Assembly (NCBI GenBank): GCA_964492715.1
Contig: CAZBLK010000012.1
Coordinates: 21,619 to 85,618 of the forward strand
Direction of reading: 5' to 3'
Length of the DNA stretch: 64,000 nucleotides
From: CAZBLK01 sp964492715
Lineage (GTDB): Bacteria > Bacillota > Clostridia > Lachnospirales > WRBF01
Made by a program: the position numbers and the translations under genes. Numbering within the stretch: the stretch's first letter is position 1; the number at the start of each line of letters is the position of its first letter. The notes beneath the pieces were generated by a model. It saw only the letters and a program-made list of their open reading frames with translations, did no database searches and was not told the DNA's origin. Of the stretch, positions 7,759-17,477 are shown piece by piece.

Positions 7759-9528
7759 ATGAACAGCATAAAACTAAAATGGGTAATTCTTTACCTAACA
7801 CTTGTTTTTATAATAATGATAATTAGCGGAACATTCATGCTTACCCGTGTCAACATGCAGGAAACAAAAGACGCCGAGGACAAGCTTGTAGAGTTTGCGC
7901 TTAAAATAAATGAACAAGTAATTCAAGCATACTCGCCAGATAAGTTCCAAGAAGCGTTTAACAACAACGTTGAAACGCTTAAAGGCGGCACGGACAGAAT
8001 TCAAGGAAGCATTTTAAACTCTCGTGGGCAAACTATTGCGTCAAACGTAACCGAGGACATTAAGCTTTTGCAGTACAATGACACCGCTATAATTTCGGCT
8101 CTTTCAGGCGAGCGCAAGTTTAGCAGGGGCAGAGACGTTGATATAACCGGGCAGTTTATCCAGCTAATAAACTACGCTGAGCCAGTGCTTGACGACGACG
8201 GCAACATAAAATACGTCATTTTCACAAGGTTTAACGCCGAACCAATTTTAAAAAACTTAATCGAGCTTGCAATTACGCTTGCGCTTACAGTTATAATTGC
8301 GCTTATTCTTACAGGAATACTGGGTTTTTTGTATGCAACTACGCTTACTGGCCCAATTATTGTACTTACAAAAAAAGCAAAAGAGCTTGCACGTGGCAAG
8401 CTTAAAGAGGAAATTCCTGTAAACAGCACAGACGAAATTGGACAGCTTACGCAAAGCTTTAACTATATGTCGAAAGAATTGTCCGAAACAATGGCAACAT
8501 TCGAGAGCGAAAAAAACAAAATGGAAATTCTTTTGCACAACATGACAGACGGCGTTTTGGCATACGACAGAACAGGTAGCCTAATTCACGCCAACTTTTT
8601 ATGCCGTGAGCTTTTAAAAATTGATGAGGTTGACAAAGTGCCGTTTGCCGACATGATGAAAAGGCTTGGCACAGACATTTCCGACTTAAAGTCAATTTCA
8701 GACGAGGGGCTAAAAAACACAATCATTTACACGAGCGAAAGGTTTGTTTCCGTAAGCTTTACGCCATATTACAACAAGTACGGCATGGCAGACGGAATTG
8801 TTATTGTGCTTCAAGACATAACACAGCACAAAAAGCTTGACGACATGCGAAAAGAGTTTGTTGCAAACGTTTCGCACGAAATTAGAACGCCCATTACAAC
8901 AATAAAAAGCTACGCCGAAACGCTTCTTGACGGCGCACTTGAAAACGAAAGCTTGGCTAAAGACTTTTTAACAGTTATAGAATCGGAAGCCGACAGAATG
9001 ACTTTGCTTGTAAAAGACCTTTTAGACCTTTCGCAACTAGACAACAAGCAACTAAAGCTAGAACTTACAGAGTTTGACTTAATTAAACTAATACACCAAT
9101 GTATACGCCAAAACTCCGTGCTTGCAGAAAAGAAAAACCAAACAATAAAGTTTGACGACAAAAACGCCGAATATATGATAAAAGCAGACCCAGCAAGGAT
9201 AAACCAAGTTATAACAAACATAATTAGCAACGCCGTAAAGTACAGCGGAAACGGCACAACAATTTTTATAAATGCCGAGGAAGCCGACGGCTTTTATGTT
9301 GTAAAAATAAAAGACAGCGGAATTGGAATTCCAAAAGAAGACTTGCCGAACATTTTTGAGCGTTTTTACAGGGTTGACAAAGCACGCTCACGTGCAATGG
9401 GCGGCACAGGGCTTGGGCTTGCAATTGCAAAAGAAATTATCGAAGCGCACAACGGCAAAATTTTTGCCGAAAGCAAGTTTGGCGTTGGCACAACAATGAC
9501 ACTAAAGCTTCGCAAAATAGGTGATTAG
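7759..9528 (+). CDS. walK: Sensor histidine kinase WalK
   Basis: 589 residues. A first transmembrane helix (about 8-28), an extracytoplasmic domain, a second helix (about 165-190), HAMP, a PAS domain (about 250-355), HisKA with phospho-acceptor His373 in VANVSHEIRTP, and a HATPase domain with an N box (ISNAVKYSG), DSGIGIP and GGTGLGLAIAK. This is the full WalK layout. It phosphorylates WalR in response to wall status. It is followed 1 bp later by the walH start. The kinase lies 139 bp after walR, an unusually large gap for this pair because of the inserted hairpin. Confidence 0.92.
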   Translation: MNSIKLKWVILYLTLVFIIMIISGTFMLTRVNMQETKDAEDKLVEFALKINEQVIQAYSPDKFQEAFNNNVETLKGGTDRIQGSILNSRGQTIASNVTEDIKLLQYNDTAIISALSGERKFSRGRDVDITGQFIQLINYAEPVLDDDGNIKYVIFTRFNAEPILKNLIELAITLALTVIIALILTGILGFLYATTLTGPIIVLTKKAKELARGKLKEEIPVNSTDEIGQLTQSFNYMSKELSETMATFESEKNKMEILLHNMTDGVLAYDRTGSLIHANFLCRELLKIDEVDKVPFADMMKRLGTDISDLKSISDEGLKNTIIYTSERFVSVSFTPYYNKYGMADGIVIVLQDITQHKKLDDMRKEFVANVSHEIRTPITTIKSYAETLLDGALENESLAKDFLTVIESEADRMTLLVKDLLDLSQLDNKQLKLELTEFDLIKLIHQCIRQNSVLAEKKNQTIKFDDKNAEYMIKADPARINQVITNIISNAVKYSGNGTTIFINAEEADGFYVVKIKDSGIGIPKEDLPNIFERFYRVDKARSRAMGGTGLGLAIAKEIIEAHNGKIFAESKFGVGTTMTLKLRKIGD

Positions 9529-9529
9529 C

Positions 9530-10939
9530 ATGTTAAGTTCAAATTTTAAAAGCAAGTTTAAACTAATTATAATTGTTTTGCTCTCCATTTCAGCAATTTA
9601 TATGACAGGGCAGCTATGGTTTGTTGAAATTTCGGGCAGAAACTTTTTTTACATTTTTTCCTATGTGTTTAATTCGGGTGGTGCTGTAATTGAAGCAAGC
9701 GACGGAAGCATTGCCCTCCCCTACAGAATTATTACATCATTTGGCGGAAACCGCTTTGACGTTTTGTACAACGGCATAAAGGCAAGCAGCCAAAAGAAAG
9801 AAATGGACGAAGCAATTTTGCTTTTTTTAAGAAAAGGTGAATTTGTTTCTTCAAAAGAAATTGACTGGGACTATGCTTTAAACAGGCGTGCGTACATTTA
9901 TGAATATAATTTTTCAATGCCTTCAGACGTGTTTCACCGTTCATTTAACTTAAAAAGCAGTAACATAAACGGCAAAGTAAAACGGTTTGACATGATGATA
10001 ATTTCACCGCCAAAAAACAACAAAGAAGCAATTTCAGCCATTTTTGTAGACTACGAAGCTAACCAGCAGTTTGAGTACACAATTAAAAACGACGTTTTGG
10101 CAGAAAAGCTAAACAGTGGCATAGACAGCATAGGGCAAAAAAGCTCTGGCCTTGTTTACGTTTCGTCTGCGCTTAGCGAATACCCTTTGCTATCAAAAAA
10201 CATTTTTGTTCCAAAGTGGAATGACGACAACTTAAAATATGCAATTATCGACTCTGCAAACCCGTACATTGTAAAGGAGCAGCTTTTGCTAAAAACTATT
10301 GAAAAAAAGGTAGACTTGTTTTTTGACAAGCCAGCTTCAAAGCGAAGCTACACGTCAAACGACGTTTTCACCTACGGCGACGAAGGAATCGTTGTTAAAT
10401 ATTACCCCAATGACGTTTTGGAATATTACGACTACAGAACACCGCAGAAACAAACAAGTGCAAACTTTGAGTCGGACTATTACGTGGCAAAAAACTTTTT
10501 GCAAAAGGACGTGCTTGTTACAAACGAGTTCTATCTTTCTTCTTACGAAGGTGACGAAACGAAAAACATTTTTTGCTTCGACTACGCCGTGAACAATTTT
10601 TCAATGAAGCTTTCGCCATCAGTAGCTAACGACATTTCAATGCGTCACCCAATTGAAATAACCGTTGAAAACGGCAGAGTGAGAAAATACCGCAAGCTTA
10701 CGTACAGCTTTTCTGTGAATGAAAACGTAAACGAGCTTGCACTGCTTGACTTTGAAGGCTCTATGGAAATGTTCCAGCCAATAAACGTAAAAAACAACGA
10801 AGACGGCGAAGAAGAAGCAACTCTTTTTGATGATGCAAGCTTTTGCTACAATATTGATGCAGGCAAGCAGCTAATGCTTTACTGGTTTTTAAGCCTTGAC
10901 GGCAGAGTTTATGCACAAAGTGCGCTATCAGGCAGGTGA
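9530..10939 (+). CDS. walH: WalH/YycH-like regulator of WalK
   Basis: 469 residues with one N-terminal membrane helix (about 10-30) and a large extracytoplasmic part without enzyme motifs. In Bacillus, YycH and YycI contact WalK in the membrane and tune it. Sequence similarity is weak to the eye; the call rests on topology, size and position between walK and a YycI-like gene. ATG 9530 has AGGTGA at a good distance; the in-frame GTG at 9521 overlaps that site. The TGA stop overlaps the ribosome-binding site of the next gene. Confidence 0.72.
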   Translation: MLSSNFKSKFKLIIIVLLSISAIYMTGQLWFVEISGRNFFYIFSYVFNSGGAVIEASDGSIALPYRIITSFGGNRFDVLYNGIKASSQKKEMDEAILLFLRKGEFVSSKEIDWDYALNRRAYIYEYNFSMPSDVFHRSFNLKSSNINGKVKRFDMMIISPPKNNKEAISAIFVDYEANQQFEYTIKNDVLAEKLNSGIDSIGQKSSGLVYVSSALSEYPLLSKNIFVPKWNDDNLKYAIIDSANPYIVKEQLLLKTIEKKVDLFFDKPASKRSYTSNDVFTYGDEGIVVKYYPNDVLEYYDYRTPQKQTSANFESDYYVAKNFLQKDVLVTNEFYLSSYEGDETKNIFCFDYAVNNFSMKLSPSVANDISMRHPIEITVENGRVRKYRKLTYSFSVNENVNELALLDFEGSMEMFQPINVKNNEDGEEEATLFDDASFCYNIDAGKQLMLYWFLSLDGRVYAQSALSGR

Positions 10940-10943
10940 TTTT

Positions 10944-11810
10944 TTGGATACGGAAAAGGCTAAAAACTTAACAATAATTTTTCTTGTGCTTTTAAATTTG
11001 TTTCTTGCAGTGCTTGTTTATATAAACAGTGCAAAATTTACACTTACTAAGGAACAAGAAACCGCAATTTACAAAGTTTTGGAGCAAAATGGAATTTCTA
11101 TAAGCACAAAGCTAATAAAAACAAACAAGCCTATGCGTGAAATGAACGTGCTACCGTACAGCTACGACATTGACGAAATTGTGTATAAGCTTTTTGGCGG
11201 TTGGGAAGGTGTTTCCGACGTATCGGAGTTTGGGCGGACGATTTACACAAAAGGCGATGCAATGCTAACTATTGAAGACGGTGTAATTGTGTTTGAAAAG
11301 CCTTCTGGCAACGTAAGCGGCGGTTTTTTCGTAAACAGCAAGGAAGATGCTGTTAAGCTTTGCGACAGTTTTGTTTTGGACGACAAAAACATTGTTCCGC
11401 AGTTTGTGCTTGACAACGTAATAGAAGAAAAAGGCAACTATGTAGTAGAATATAGAAACAAATTCGGCGGAAGCATTGTGTTCAGCAACTATATAAAGCT
11501 TTATGTTGACAGCTCGGGCGTTTATGGTTTGGAATGCAGCTACAGCGAAGTTGCAAACTTTGAAACTGCAAAAAAAGAAATTTGTACAGTAGATGAAGCT
11601 TTGTATGCTTTGCTGAAAGACCTTAAAAACAAAGGTACTTCTGCACAGCAGAAGCTTTCTATTGACAAAATTGACATAGTTTACTTTCAAGAGCAAATTA
11701 GCGGTGAGGAAGACACGGCACTAAAGGCTACACCTTGTTATAGGTTTTATTTTGACGAGCTGGGTGGTTCTAAAATTGTTGATGCGGTTACTCGGGCTGT
11801 GAAGCAGTAG
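10944..11810 (+). CDS. walI: WalI/YycI-like regulator of WalK
   Basis: 288 residues. The N-terminus (DTEKAKNLTIIFLVLLNLFL) is a short cytoplasmic stretch followed by one membrane helix, typical of YycI, and the rest is predicted outside the membrane. TTG at 10944 is chosen as start because AGGTGA, overlapping the walH stop, is 5 bp upstream; the longer frame from 10896 would overlap walH by 44 bp. Together with WalH it probably modulates WalK activity. It is the last gene of the operon here; walJ and htrA, often next, are absent. Confidence 0.75.
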   Translation: MDTEKAKNLTIIFLVLLNLFLAVLVYINSAKFTLTKEQETAIYKVLEQNGISISTKLIKTNKPMREMNVLPYSYDIDEIVYKLFGGWEGVSDVSEFGRTIYTKGDAMLTIEDGVIVFEKPSGNVSGGFFVNSKEDAVKLCDSFVLDDKNIVPQFVLDNVIEEKGNYVVEYRNKFGGSIVFSNYIKLYVDSSGVYGLECSYSEVANFETAKKEICTVDEALYALLKDLKNKGTSAQQKLSIDKIDIVYFQEQISGEEDTALKATPCYRFYFDELGGSKIVDAVTRAVKQ

Positions 11811-11901
11811 GTAAAAACATTAAAAGATTAAGACCTTTGTGTCCCTGCTCCTTCAGCCAATTTTCTATGTTTAATTTGCTATAAATTGCTTATGCTTATA
11901 T

Positions 11902-11930
11902 TTGACAGTAACAAGTTAATGCTATATAAT
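11902..11930 (+). promoter_or_regulatory. Consensus sigma-A promoter of the transglycosylase gene
   Basis: Perfect TTGACA (11902-11907), 17-bp spacer, perfect TATAAT (11925-11930). The strongest textbook promoter in the window together with the tRNA promoter. Confidence 0.9.
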
Positions 11931-11972
11931 TGCAGATGTATAAAACTATTTTAAAATAAGGTGGGCGTCATT

Positions 11973-12623
11973 ATGAACATTTCGGCTGAAACTATTTATA
12001 ATGATATAATTTCAAGAATACAATCACGGCTTCCGCAAGGTGTTGAGCTTAGAACCAGCAGCACCGTAAACGGCTTAAACAACGAGGTTTCTAAAAGCAA
12101 CGCTTCAAGTAGCGACACTAATGTAGTTAATTATGACTTTAAGTCAATTTTGGACAGCTACCTGCAAGGTGTTTCGCTTTCTGATGATAACAACTTGGCT
12201 ATTGAAGAAGCAATTGCCTCGGCTTCGGCAAAGTATGGCGTAGACCCAACCTTAATAAAAGCTGTAATTCGCCAAGAAAGCAATTTTAACCAAACAGCAG
12301 TTTCAAGTGCTGGTGCTATGGGGCTTATGCAGCTTATGCCAGGCACGGCTAATTATTTGGGCGTAAGCGACCCATTTAACATAAACGAAAACATTTCGGG
12401 CGGCACAAAATATTTAAAAGAAATGCTCCTTAAATTTGACGGCGACACAAGCCTTGCGCTTGCGGCGTACAACGCCGGCCCTGGAAGTGTTGAAAAGTAT
12501 GGCGGTATTCCCCCTTACACCGAAACAAAAAATTATGTTCCTTCGGTTTTGAAGTATAAAAACCAGTATTTAGTGGAGCAGTATTTGAATTCTCAAAATA
12601 AGGCTGATGACGATAAAAAATAA
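11973..12623 (+). CDS. Lytic murein transglycosylase (SLT domain)
   Basis: 216 residues. Residues about 80-200 form an SLT/goose-lysozyme-like domain: catalytic Glu in IRQESNFN, then SSAGAMGLMQLMPGTA and ALAAYNAGPGSV with a later NYVPSVL. It cleaves glycan strands of peptidoglycan to form 1,6-anhydro-muramic acid. The N-terminal 75 residues are polar and Ser/Asn rich and show no signal peptide or membrane helix, which is odd for a wall enzyme; it may leave by the flagellar or another route. ATG 11973 has AAGGTGG 8 bp upstream. It lies just after the wal operon, whose regulon in relatives includes wall hydrolases. Confidence 0.88.
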   Translation: MNISAETIYNDIISRIQSRLPQGVELRTSSTVNGLNNEVSKSNASSSDTNVVNYDFKSILDSYLQGVSLSDDNNLAIEEAIASASAKYGVDPTLIKAVIRQESNFNQTAVSSAGAMGLMQLMPGTANYLGVSDPFNINENISGGTKYLKEMLLKFDGDTSLALAAYNAGPGSVEKYGGIPPYTETKNYVPSVLKYKNQYLVEQYLNSQNKADDDKK

Positions 12624-12630
12624 TGTACCG

Positions 12631-12668
12631 AGGCAACAAAGCTAATACGGTTTTGTTGCCTTTTTAAA
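12631..12668 (+). terminator. Terminator after the transglycosylase gene
   Basis: GGCAACAAA paired with TTTTGTTGCC around a 9-nt loop, followed by TTTTT. Confidence 0.88.
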
Positions 12669-12692
12669 AAATTTTAAATGGAGTGAACCAAC

Positions 12693-13262
12693 TTGAGTTT
12701 ATTTAAAAGCACATTAAACACACGAGCTTTACTGCCTAATTCCTTTAAATACATACGAAGTGATGTACCTAGTAAAATTAGCGAAGAAGAAATAGAGTGG
12801 TTGCTAGAAAACAATGTTACAACAATTGTAGATTTAAGAAGCGCAAGTGAGTTGCTGGAAAAACCTTGTGTTCTGCACCAGCACAGTAAATTTATGTACT
12901 ATAATATTCCTGTAACTGGGGGAAATATAGTTCCCCAAAGTAAAGAAAATGTACCACTTTCTTATTTTAAAATGGTAGATGAAACAATGTGGAAAATAAT
13001 TGACAAAATAGAAAACGCCAGCAGCAACGTGTTGTATTTCTGCCATGCAGGGAAAGACAGAACAGGTGTTGTTTCTGCGTTACTGTTGCTGCGCTCTGGG
13101 GCTTCCCATGAGGAAATTGTTAATGACTATGTTGTATCGGCTGAAAATTTAAAAGCCGCTTTAGAGGACTTTGCTGCACAAAACCCACACGTTGACCTTG
13201 AGATAATTACTCCGCAAAAGGTTTTTATGCAGCAGTTTTTAGAAATGGTTAAATTTAATTAG
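12693..13262 (+). CDS. Tyrosine/dual-specificity protein phosphatase
   Basis: 189 residues. The P-loop CHAGKDR (Cys117-x5-Arg123) followed by TG is the active site of cysteine-based phosphatases; YIRSDVPSKIS near the start and TTIVDLRS are typical of the Y_phosphatase3/Siw14-like group found in bacteria. Substrates may be phosphotyrosine proteins, or phosphoinositides or inositol pyrophosphates in some relatives. TTG start at 12693 has GGAGTGA upstream. It is a monocistron between two terminators. Confidence 0.85.
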   Translation: MSLFKSTLNTRALLPNSFKYIRSDVPSKISEEEIEWLLENNVTTIVDLRSASELLEKPCVLHQHSKFMYYNIPVTGGNIVPQSKENVPLSYFKMVDETMWKIIDKIENASSNVLYFCHAGKDRTGVVSALLLLRSGASHEEIVNDYVVSAENLKAALEDFAAQNPHVDLEIITPQKVFMQQFLEMVKFN

Positions 13263-13311
13263 GCTATACTTTACATATTATCAACATAATAATTACACAA
13301 ATACAAATTCA

Positions 13312-13339
13312 CAAAAAAAGCAGGGGCAAAAACCCCTGC
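13312..13339 (-). terminator. Terminator of the marR-ABC exporter operon
   Basis: On the minus strand GCAGGGG-loop-CCCCTGC followed by seven T residues, 22 bp beyond the stop codon. Confidence 0.92.
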
Positions 13340-13360
13340 CATTTCCAAAACCCAAAACCC

Positions 13361-15244
13361 CTAAACAGCCTTAGCAAACTGGCTATTATACAAATTAGCA
13401 TAAAAACCATCTTTAGCTAAAAGCTCCTCATGGCTTCCCTGCTCTATAATGTCACCGTTACTCATTACAAGAATTAAATCAGCGTTTCGTATAGTCGAAA
13501 GCCTGTGAGCAATTATAAAGCTAGTTCTGCCAGCCATTAGGTTATCCATAGCTTTTTGAATAAGAATTTCCGTTCTTGTGTCAACACTGCTGGTTGCTTC
13601 GTCAAGAATTAAAATTTTCGGGTTTGCAAGCACAGCACGAGCAATTGTAAGAAGCTGCTTTTGCCCTTGCGACACGTTGCTTGCTTCTTCGTTAAGCTCC
13701 ATTTTGTAGCCGTCTGGAAGCGCACGAATGAAGTGGTGCGCCTGTGCAACTTTTGCTGCCGCCTTTACTTCCTCGTCTGTTGCGTCAAGCTTGCCGTACC
13801 TTATGTTGTCGGCAATAGAGCCGTTGTACAGCCAAGTGTCTTGCAAAACCATACCAAAAGCACTTCTAAGCTCGTCACGTTCAAAGTCACGAATGTCGTG
13901 TCCGTCAACTTTAATGCTTCCGCTGTTTACGTCGTAAAAACGCATTAAAAGCTTAACAATTGTAGTTTTGCCTGCGCCTGTTGGGCCAACAATAGCAATT
14001 TTTTGCCCTGGTTTTACACTTGCGTTAAAGTTGTTTATTATAGTTTTGTCTTCTGTATATCCAAAGCTTACGTTTTCAAAAGTAACTGTTCCTGTAACGT
14101 TTACACCAGTGCCGTTCTTTTCGCCGTTTTTGCAAACTTTGAGAGCATTTTTAACCTCTGCAACTTCTTCCTTTTCTTCAAGGAAAGCAAACACACGTTC
14201 AGCAGCTGCCATAGTTTGCTGCATAATGTTTGAAATTTGCGAAATTTGTGCAATCGGCTGTGAAAACTGCCTCATGTATTGAATAAACGCTTGAATGTTA
14301 CCAACTGTAATAACCCCTTTAGCTGCAAAATATCCGCCGGCTACACAAACCGCAACATAACCAATGTTTGAAATTATGTTCATTATCGGCATCATAAGCC
14401 CAGAAAGAAAGTTTGCCTTCCAAGCCGCATTGTACAGCTTTTCGTTGTTTTGTTTAAATTCATTTGCCGACTTTTCTTCGCCGTTAAACGCCTTAACAAT
14501 TGTGTGACAGCTAAAGTTTTCTTCAACCAAACCGTTTACTTTTCCTAAGTATTCTTGTTGGTTTTTAAAGTGCTTTTGAGAATTTTTTACAATTACTCCA
14601 ATTGCAATGCCCGAAACCGGAAGCGTAACAAGGGCAATTAATGTCATTTGCCAACTTATAGAAAGCATCATAACCAAAATACCAATAAGCATAGTTACAG
14701 ATGAAATAACTTGCGTTATGCTTTGGTTTAAGCTTTGGCTAATTGCGTCAACGTCGTTTGTTATGCGTGAAAGAACGTCGCCGTTTGTCACTTTGTCGTA
14801 GAATGAAAATGGCAATTTGTGAATTTTTTCGTCCAAATCAGTACGAAGCTTTAACGTAACTTGGTTTGAAACTCTTGTCATAATAAAACCTTGAATAAGC
14901 GAGAAAGCGGCACTTACAACGTATAGCGCAACGAGTGTAAGAATAATATTCTTTATAGCTTCAAAGTTTACGCCTTCTGACGTTCCTGCAATCTTGCCCA
15001 TTACGCCGTTAAAAAGCTCGGTTGTAGCTTCGCCCAAAATTGTTGGGCCAACTACAGAAAAAACAACTGAGGTGACTGCAAAAATCAACACAACTAAAAT
15101 TGCAAATTTATAAACCCCGAGGTAGTTTAAAAGCTTTTTAAACGTGCCTTTAAAGTCCTTTGCTTTTTCGCCAGGCATCATGCCGCCCATAGGTCCGTGC
15201 CCCATTGGGCCCCCTTGCCTTTTCGCTTTTTTTCCATTACTCAT
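13361..15244 (-). CDS. ABC exporter half-transporter, consensus NBD (subunit 2)
   Basis: 627 residues: six-helix transmembrane domain (about 45-340) and C-terminal NBD with Walker A GPTGAGKT, Q-loop VLQDTW, Walker B ILILDEATSS with a normal catalytic Glu, and H-loop IIAHRLS. The signature is altered (NVSQGQ instead of SGGQ). Its partner upstream has the opposite defects, so the two form a heterodimeric exporter of the BmrCD/EfrAB/TM287-288 type, probably pumping drugs or lipid-like compounds. ATG 15244 has GAGGAGGAGC upstream and overlaps the partner's stop by 8 bp. The N-terminus is Gly/Met/His rich. Confidence 0.92.
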   Translation of the reverse strand: MSNGKKAKRQGGPMGHGPMGGMMPGEKAKDFKGTFKKLLNYLGVYKFAILVVLIFAVTSVVFSVVGPTILGEATTELFNGVMGKIAGTSEGVNFEAIKNIILTLVALYVVSAAFSLIQGFIMTRVSNQVTLKLRTDLDEKIHKLPFSFYDKVTNGDVLSRITNDVDAISQSLNQSITQVISSVTMLIGILVMMLSISWQMTLIALVTLPVSGIAIGVIVKNSQKHFKNQQEYLGKVNGLVEENFSCHTIVKAFNGEEKSANEFKQNNEKLYNAAWKANFLSGLMMPIMNIISNIGYVAVCVAGGYFAAKGVITVGNIQAFIQYMRQFSQPIAQISQISNIMQQTMAAAERVFAFLEEKEEVAEVKNALKVCKNGEKNGTGVNVTGTVTFENVSFGYTEDKTIINNFNASVKPGQKIAIVGPTGAGKTTIVKLLMRFYDVNSGSIKVDGHDIRDFERDELRSAFGMVLQDTWLYNGSIADNIRYGKLDATDEEVKAAAKVAQAHHFIRALPDGYKMELNEEASNVSQGQKQLLTIARAVLANPKILILDEATSSVDTRTEILIQKAMDNLMAGRTSFIIAHRLSTIRNADLILVMSNGDIIEQGSHEELLAKDGFYANLYNSQFAKAV

Positions 15245-17474
15245 TTTTAAGCTCCTCCTCTCCAAGCTGTGATGAGGCTATTTCGTAATATTCAGGGCAG
15301 CTCTTTAAAAGTTCTTTATGTTTGCCGTGTCCAACAATTTTTCCATCGTCTATAACATAAATTTGGTCTGCGCCCATAATTGTGCTTACACGTTGTGCAA
15401 CAATCAAAACTGTGCTGTCTGTTATATGTTCGTTTAACGCTTTTCTTAAAGCTGCGTCTGTTTTAAAGTCGAGTGCCGAAAAGCTGTCGTCAAAAATGTA
15501 TATGTCTGGCTTTACAGCAAGCGCACGTGCAATTGACAGACGTTGCTTTTGCCCGCCAGAAACGTTTGCACCGCCTTGTGAAATTTCTGAGGCTATTCCG
15601 TCTTCCTTTTTGCTTATAAAAGCTGTCGCTTGTGCAATTTCAATAATTTCTGCTGTTTCCTTGGCTGTCAAACTATCGTTGCCGTACTTAATGTTGCTTT
15701 CAATAGTGCCCGACATAAGCACGCTTTTTTGAGGAACATAACCTATGTGGCTGCGAAGCTCTGTTTGCGAAATGTCTTTTACGTTTACACCGTCAACCAA
15801 AACTTCGCCTCTTGTAGCATCGTAAAAACGTGGTATAAGGTTTATAAGTGTAGACTTTCCAGAGCCTGTTGCGCCGATAAAAGCTGTAGTTTCACCAGGG
15901 CGAGCCAAAAATGAAATGTCTGTAAGTGCATCGTCCTCTGCGCCTGCGTAGCGGAAGCTTACGTTTTTAAACTCTACATAACCTTTGTTCTTTTTATCAA
16001 TTGATTTTGGGTTTTTAGGGTCAATGATTGTTGGCTTTGTTTCCAAAACCTCTGCAATTCTTGCGCCAGAAACCGAAGCACGAGGAATAAAAATAAACAT
16101 CATTGAAATCATCAAAAAGCTCATTATAATTTGCATTGCATATTGCATAAATGCCATCATGTCGCCAACTTGCATGTGGGACTCTGCTACATAGTGCGAG
16201 CCAACCCAAATTATTAAAAGCGAAGTTGAGTTCATAATAAACATCATTATAGGAAACATAAAGGACATTACTCTGTTTACAAACAAGTTTGTTTTAGCCA
16301 AGTCCTTGTTTGCCGATTCAAAACGCCCTTTTTCAAATTTGCTTGTGCCAAACGCACGAATTACCATAAGCCCGTTCAAAGTTTCACGTGCAACAAGGTT
16401 TAAGCGGTCGATAAGCTTTTGCATAGACTTAAACTTTGGAATAACAAGTGAAAACACAACAACTATAAGCCCGATTAAGGCAATTACGGAGACGGCTATT
16501 ACCCAGCCCATTGAAACAGACTTGTTAAGCGCCATAATAATGCCGCCCACGCCCATAATTGGTGCGTAGCAAATCATTCTTATACCAAAAGTCAAAAGCT
16601 GTTGAATTTGCATTACGTCGTTTGTTGAACGAGTTATTAAAGAAGCTGTAGAAAACTTGTCGTATTCCTCGTTTGAAAACTTTTCTACCGCTTCAAACAC
16701 GTCGTTACGTAGGTTTCTTGCAACACCTGCCGCAACTTTTGAAGAAATTAAGCTTACAAACACAGTTGCAATTCCGCTGCCTAAAGCAATTAAAAGCATC
16801 ATTACGCCAATGCGAATAATGTACTCTCTTTGGAAAACTTCCATGTTTAAACCAAGTTCCTTGTAAAAAGCTTGAACAAGCATTGTTCCGCTTTGTGTAA
16901 GCATACTTTCGTCCATTTCAAGTGCTTTTTGCCTTGCAGAGTCAAAGGCTTGGGGTGGAATTTGTGCAAGCATTGGCTGAATTTTGTACATTTGTGTAAT
17001 GTCTACGCTACTAATGTCCATTTGCCCTGACCCAGAAGCTGCGCCCCCTTGGTTTGGTGCAAAATCTTTCATTAAATTTATCATAGTCCACGTTGCCGAG
17101 CCAAAAGCATTGTTAAGCTCTGTAATTGTTTCTTCTGTAGCTTCATCATTTAAAACAAAAAACTGCTCGTCAGCTTGTTCTAAGTTGCTTAAATTAATCC
17201 ACTTACTTTTATCTTCAACTGTTTTTAATGAAAAGCTTGAGTTTGCAAGCTCTTTTTCTTCCTCCGTCATAAACGACGAAATAAAGTTTAAGCCGTTTTG
17301 AGAAATTGCATAAGGTGTTCCGTTTTCAACGCCGTTTTGCTGAATGCCAGTGTTTACAATTTTTGACAAATAATTTGGCAAGTTTAGGTCAAACATTGCT
17401 TGTGCAAACAAAAGCGCAACTGCAAGCAAAAGCCCTACTGCAAAAGGTTTTAAGTATTTTGCCAGCTTAATCAT
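15237..17474 (-). CDS. ABC exporter half-transporter, degenerate NBD (subunit 1)
   Basis: 745 residues. After the first membrane helix there is an unusually large extracytoplasmic insertion (about 35-210), then the remaining helices and an NBD. Walker A GATGSGKS and signature VSGGQKQRLS are intact, but the catalytic Glu after Walker B is Asp (YIFDDSFSALD) and the H-loop His is replaced (VAQRVS). These are the hallmarks of the non-consensus partner of a heterodimeric ABC exporter. Encoded 3 bp after marR and overlapping subunit 2. Expression is likely controlled by the MarR protein. Confidence 0.92.
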   Translation of the reverse strand: MIKLAKYLKPFAVGLLLAVALLFAQAMFDLNLPNYLSKIVNTGIQQNGVENGTPYAISQNGLNFISSFMTEEEKELANSSFSLKTVEDKSKWINLSNLEQADEQFFVLNDEATEETITELNNAFGSATWTMINLMKDFAPNQGGAASGSGQMDISSVDITQMYKIQPMLAQIPPQAFDSARQKALEMDESMLTQSGTMLVQAFYKELGLNMEVFQREYIIRIGVMMLLIALGSGIATVFVSLISSKVAAGVARNLRNDVFEAVEKFSNEEYDKFSTASLITRSTNDVMQIQQLLTFGIRMICYAPIMGVGGIIMALNKSVSMGWVIAVSVIALIGLIVVVFSLVIPKFKSMQKLIDRLNLVARETLNGLMVIRAFGTSKFEKGRFESANKDLAKTNLFVNRVMSFMFPIMMFIMNSTSLLIIWVGSHYVAESHMQVGDMMAFMQYAMQIIMSFLMISMMFIFIPRASVSGARIAEVLETKPTIIDPKNPKSIDKKNKGYVEFKNVSFRYAGAEDDALTDISFLARPGETTAFIGATGSGKSTLINLIPRFYDATRGEVLVDGVNVKDISQTELRSHIGYVPQKSVLMSGTIESNIKYGNDSLTAKETAEIIEIAQATAFISKKEDGIASEISQGGANVSGGQKQRLSIARALAVKPDIYIFDDSFSALDFKTDAALRKALNEHITDSTVLIVAQRVSTIMGADQIYVIDDGKIVGHGKHKELLKSCPEYYEIASSQLGEEELKNE

Positions 17475-17477
17475 TTT

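Noticed and set aside
10896..10943. Longer walI start overlapping walH
   Set aside because: No ribosome-binding site; the TTG at 10944 has AGGTGA overlapping the walH stop and begins the typical YycI N-terminus.
14003..14282. Plus-strand frames inside the ABC exporter gene
   Set aside because: Shadows of the minus-strand NBD coding sequence; low-complexity composition and no start signal.
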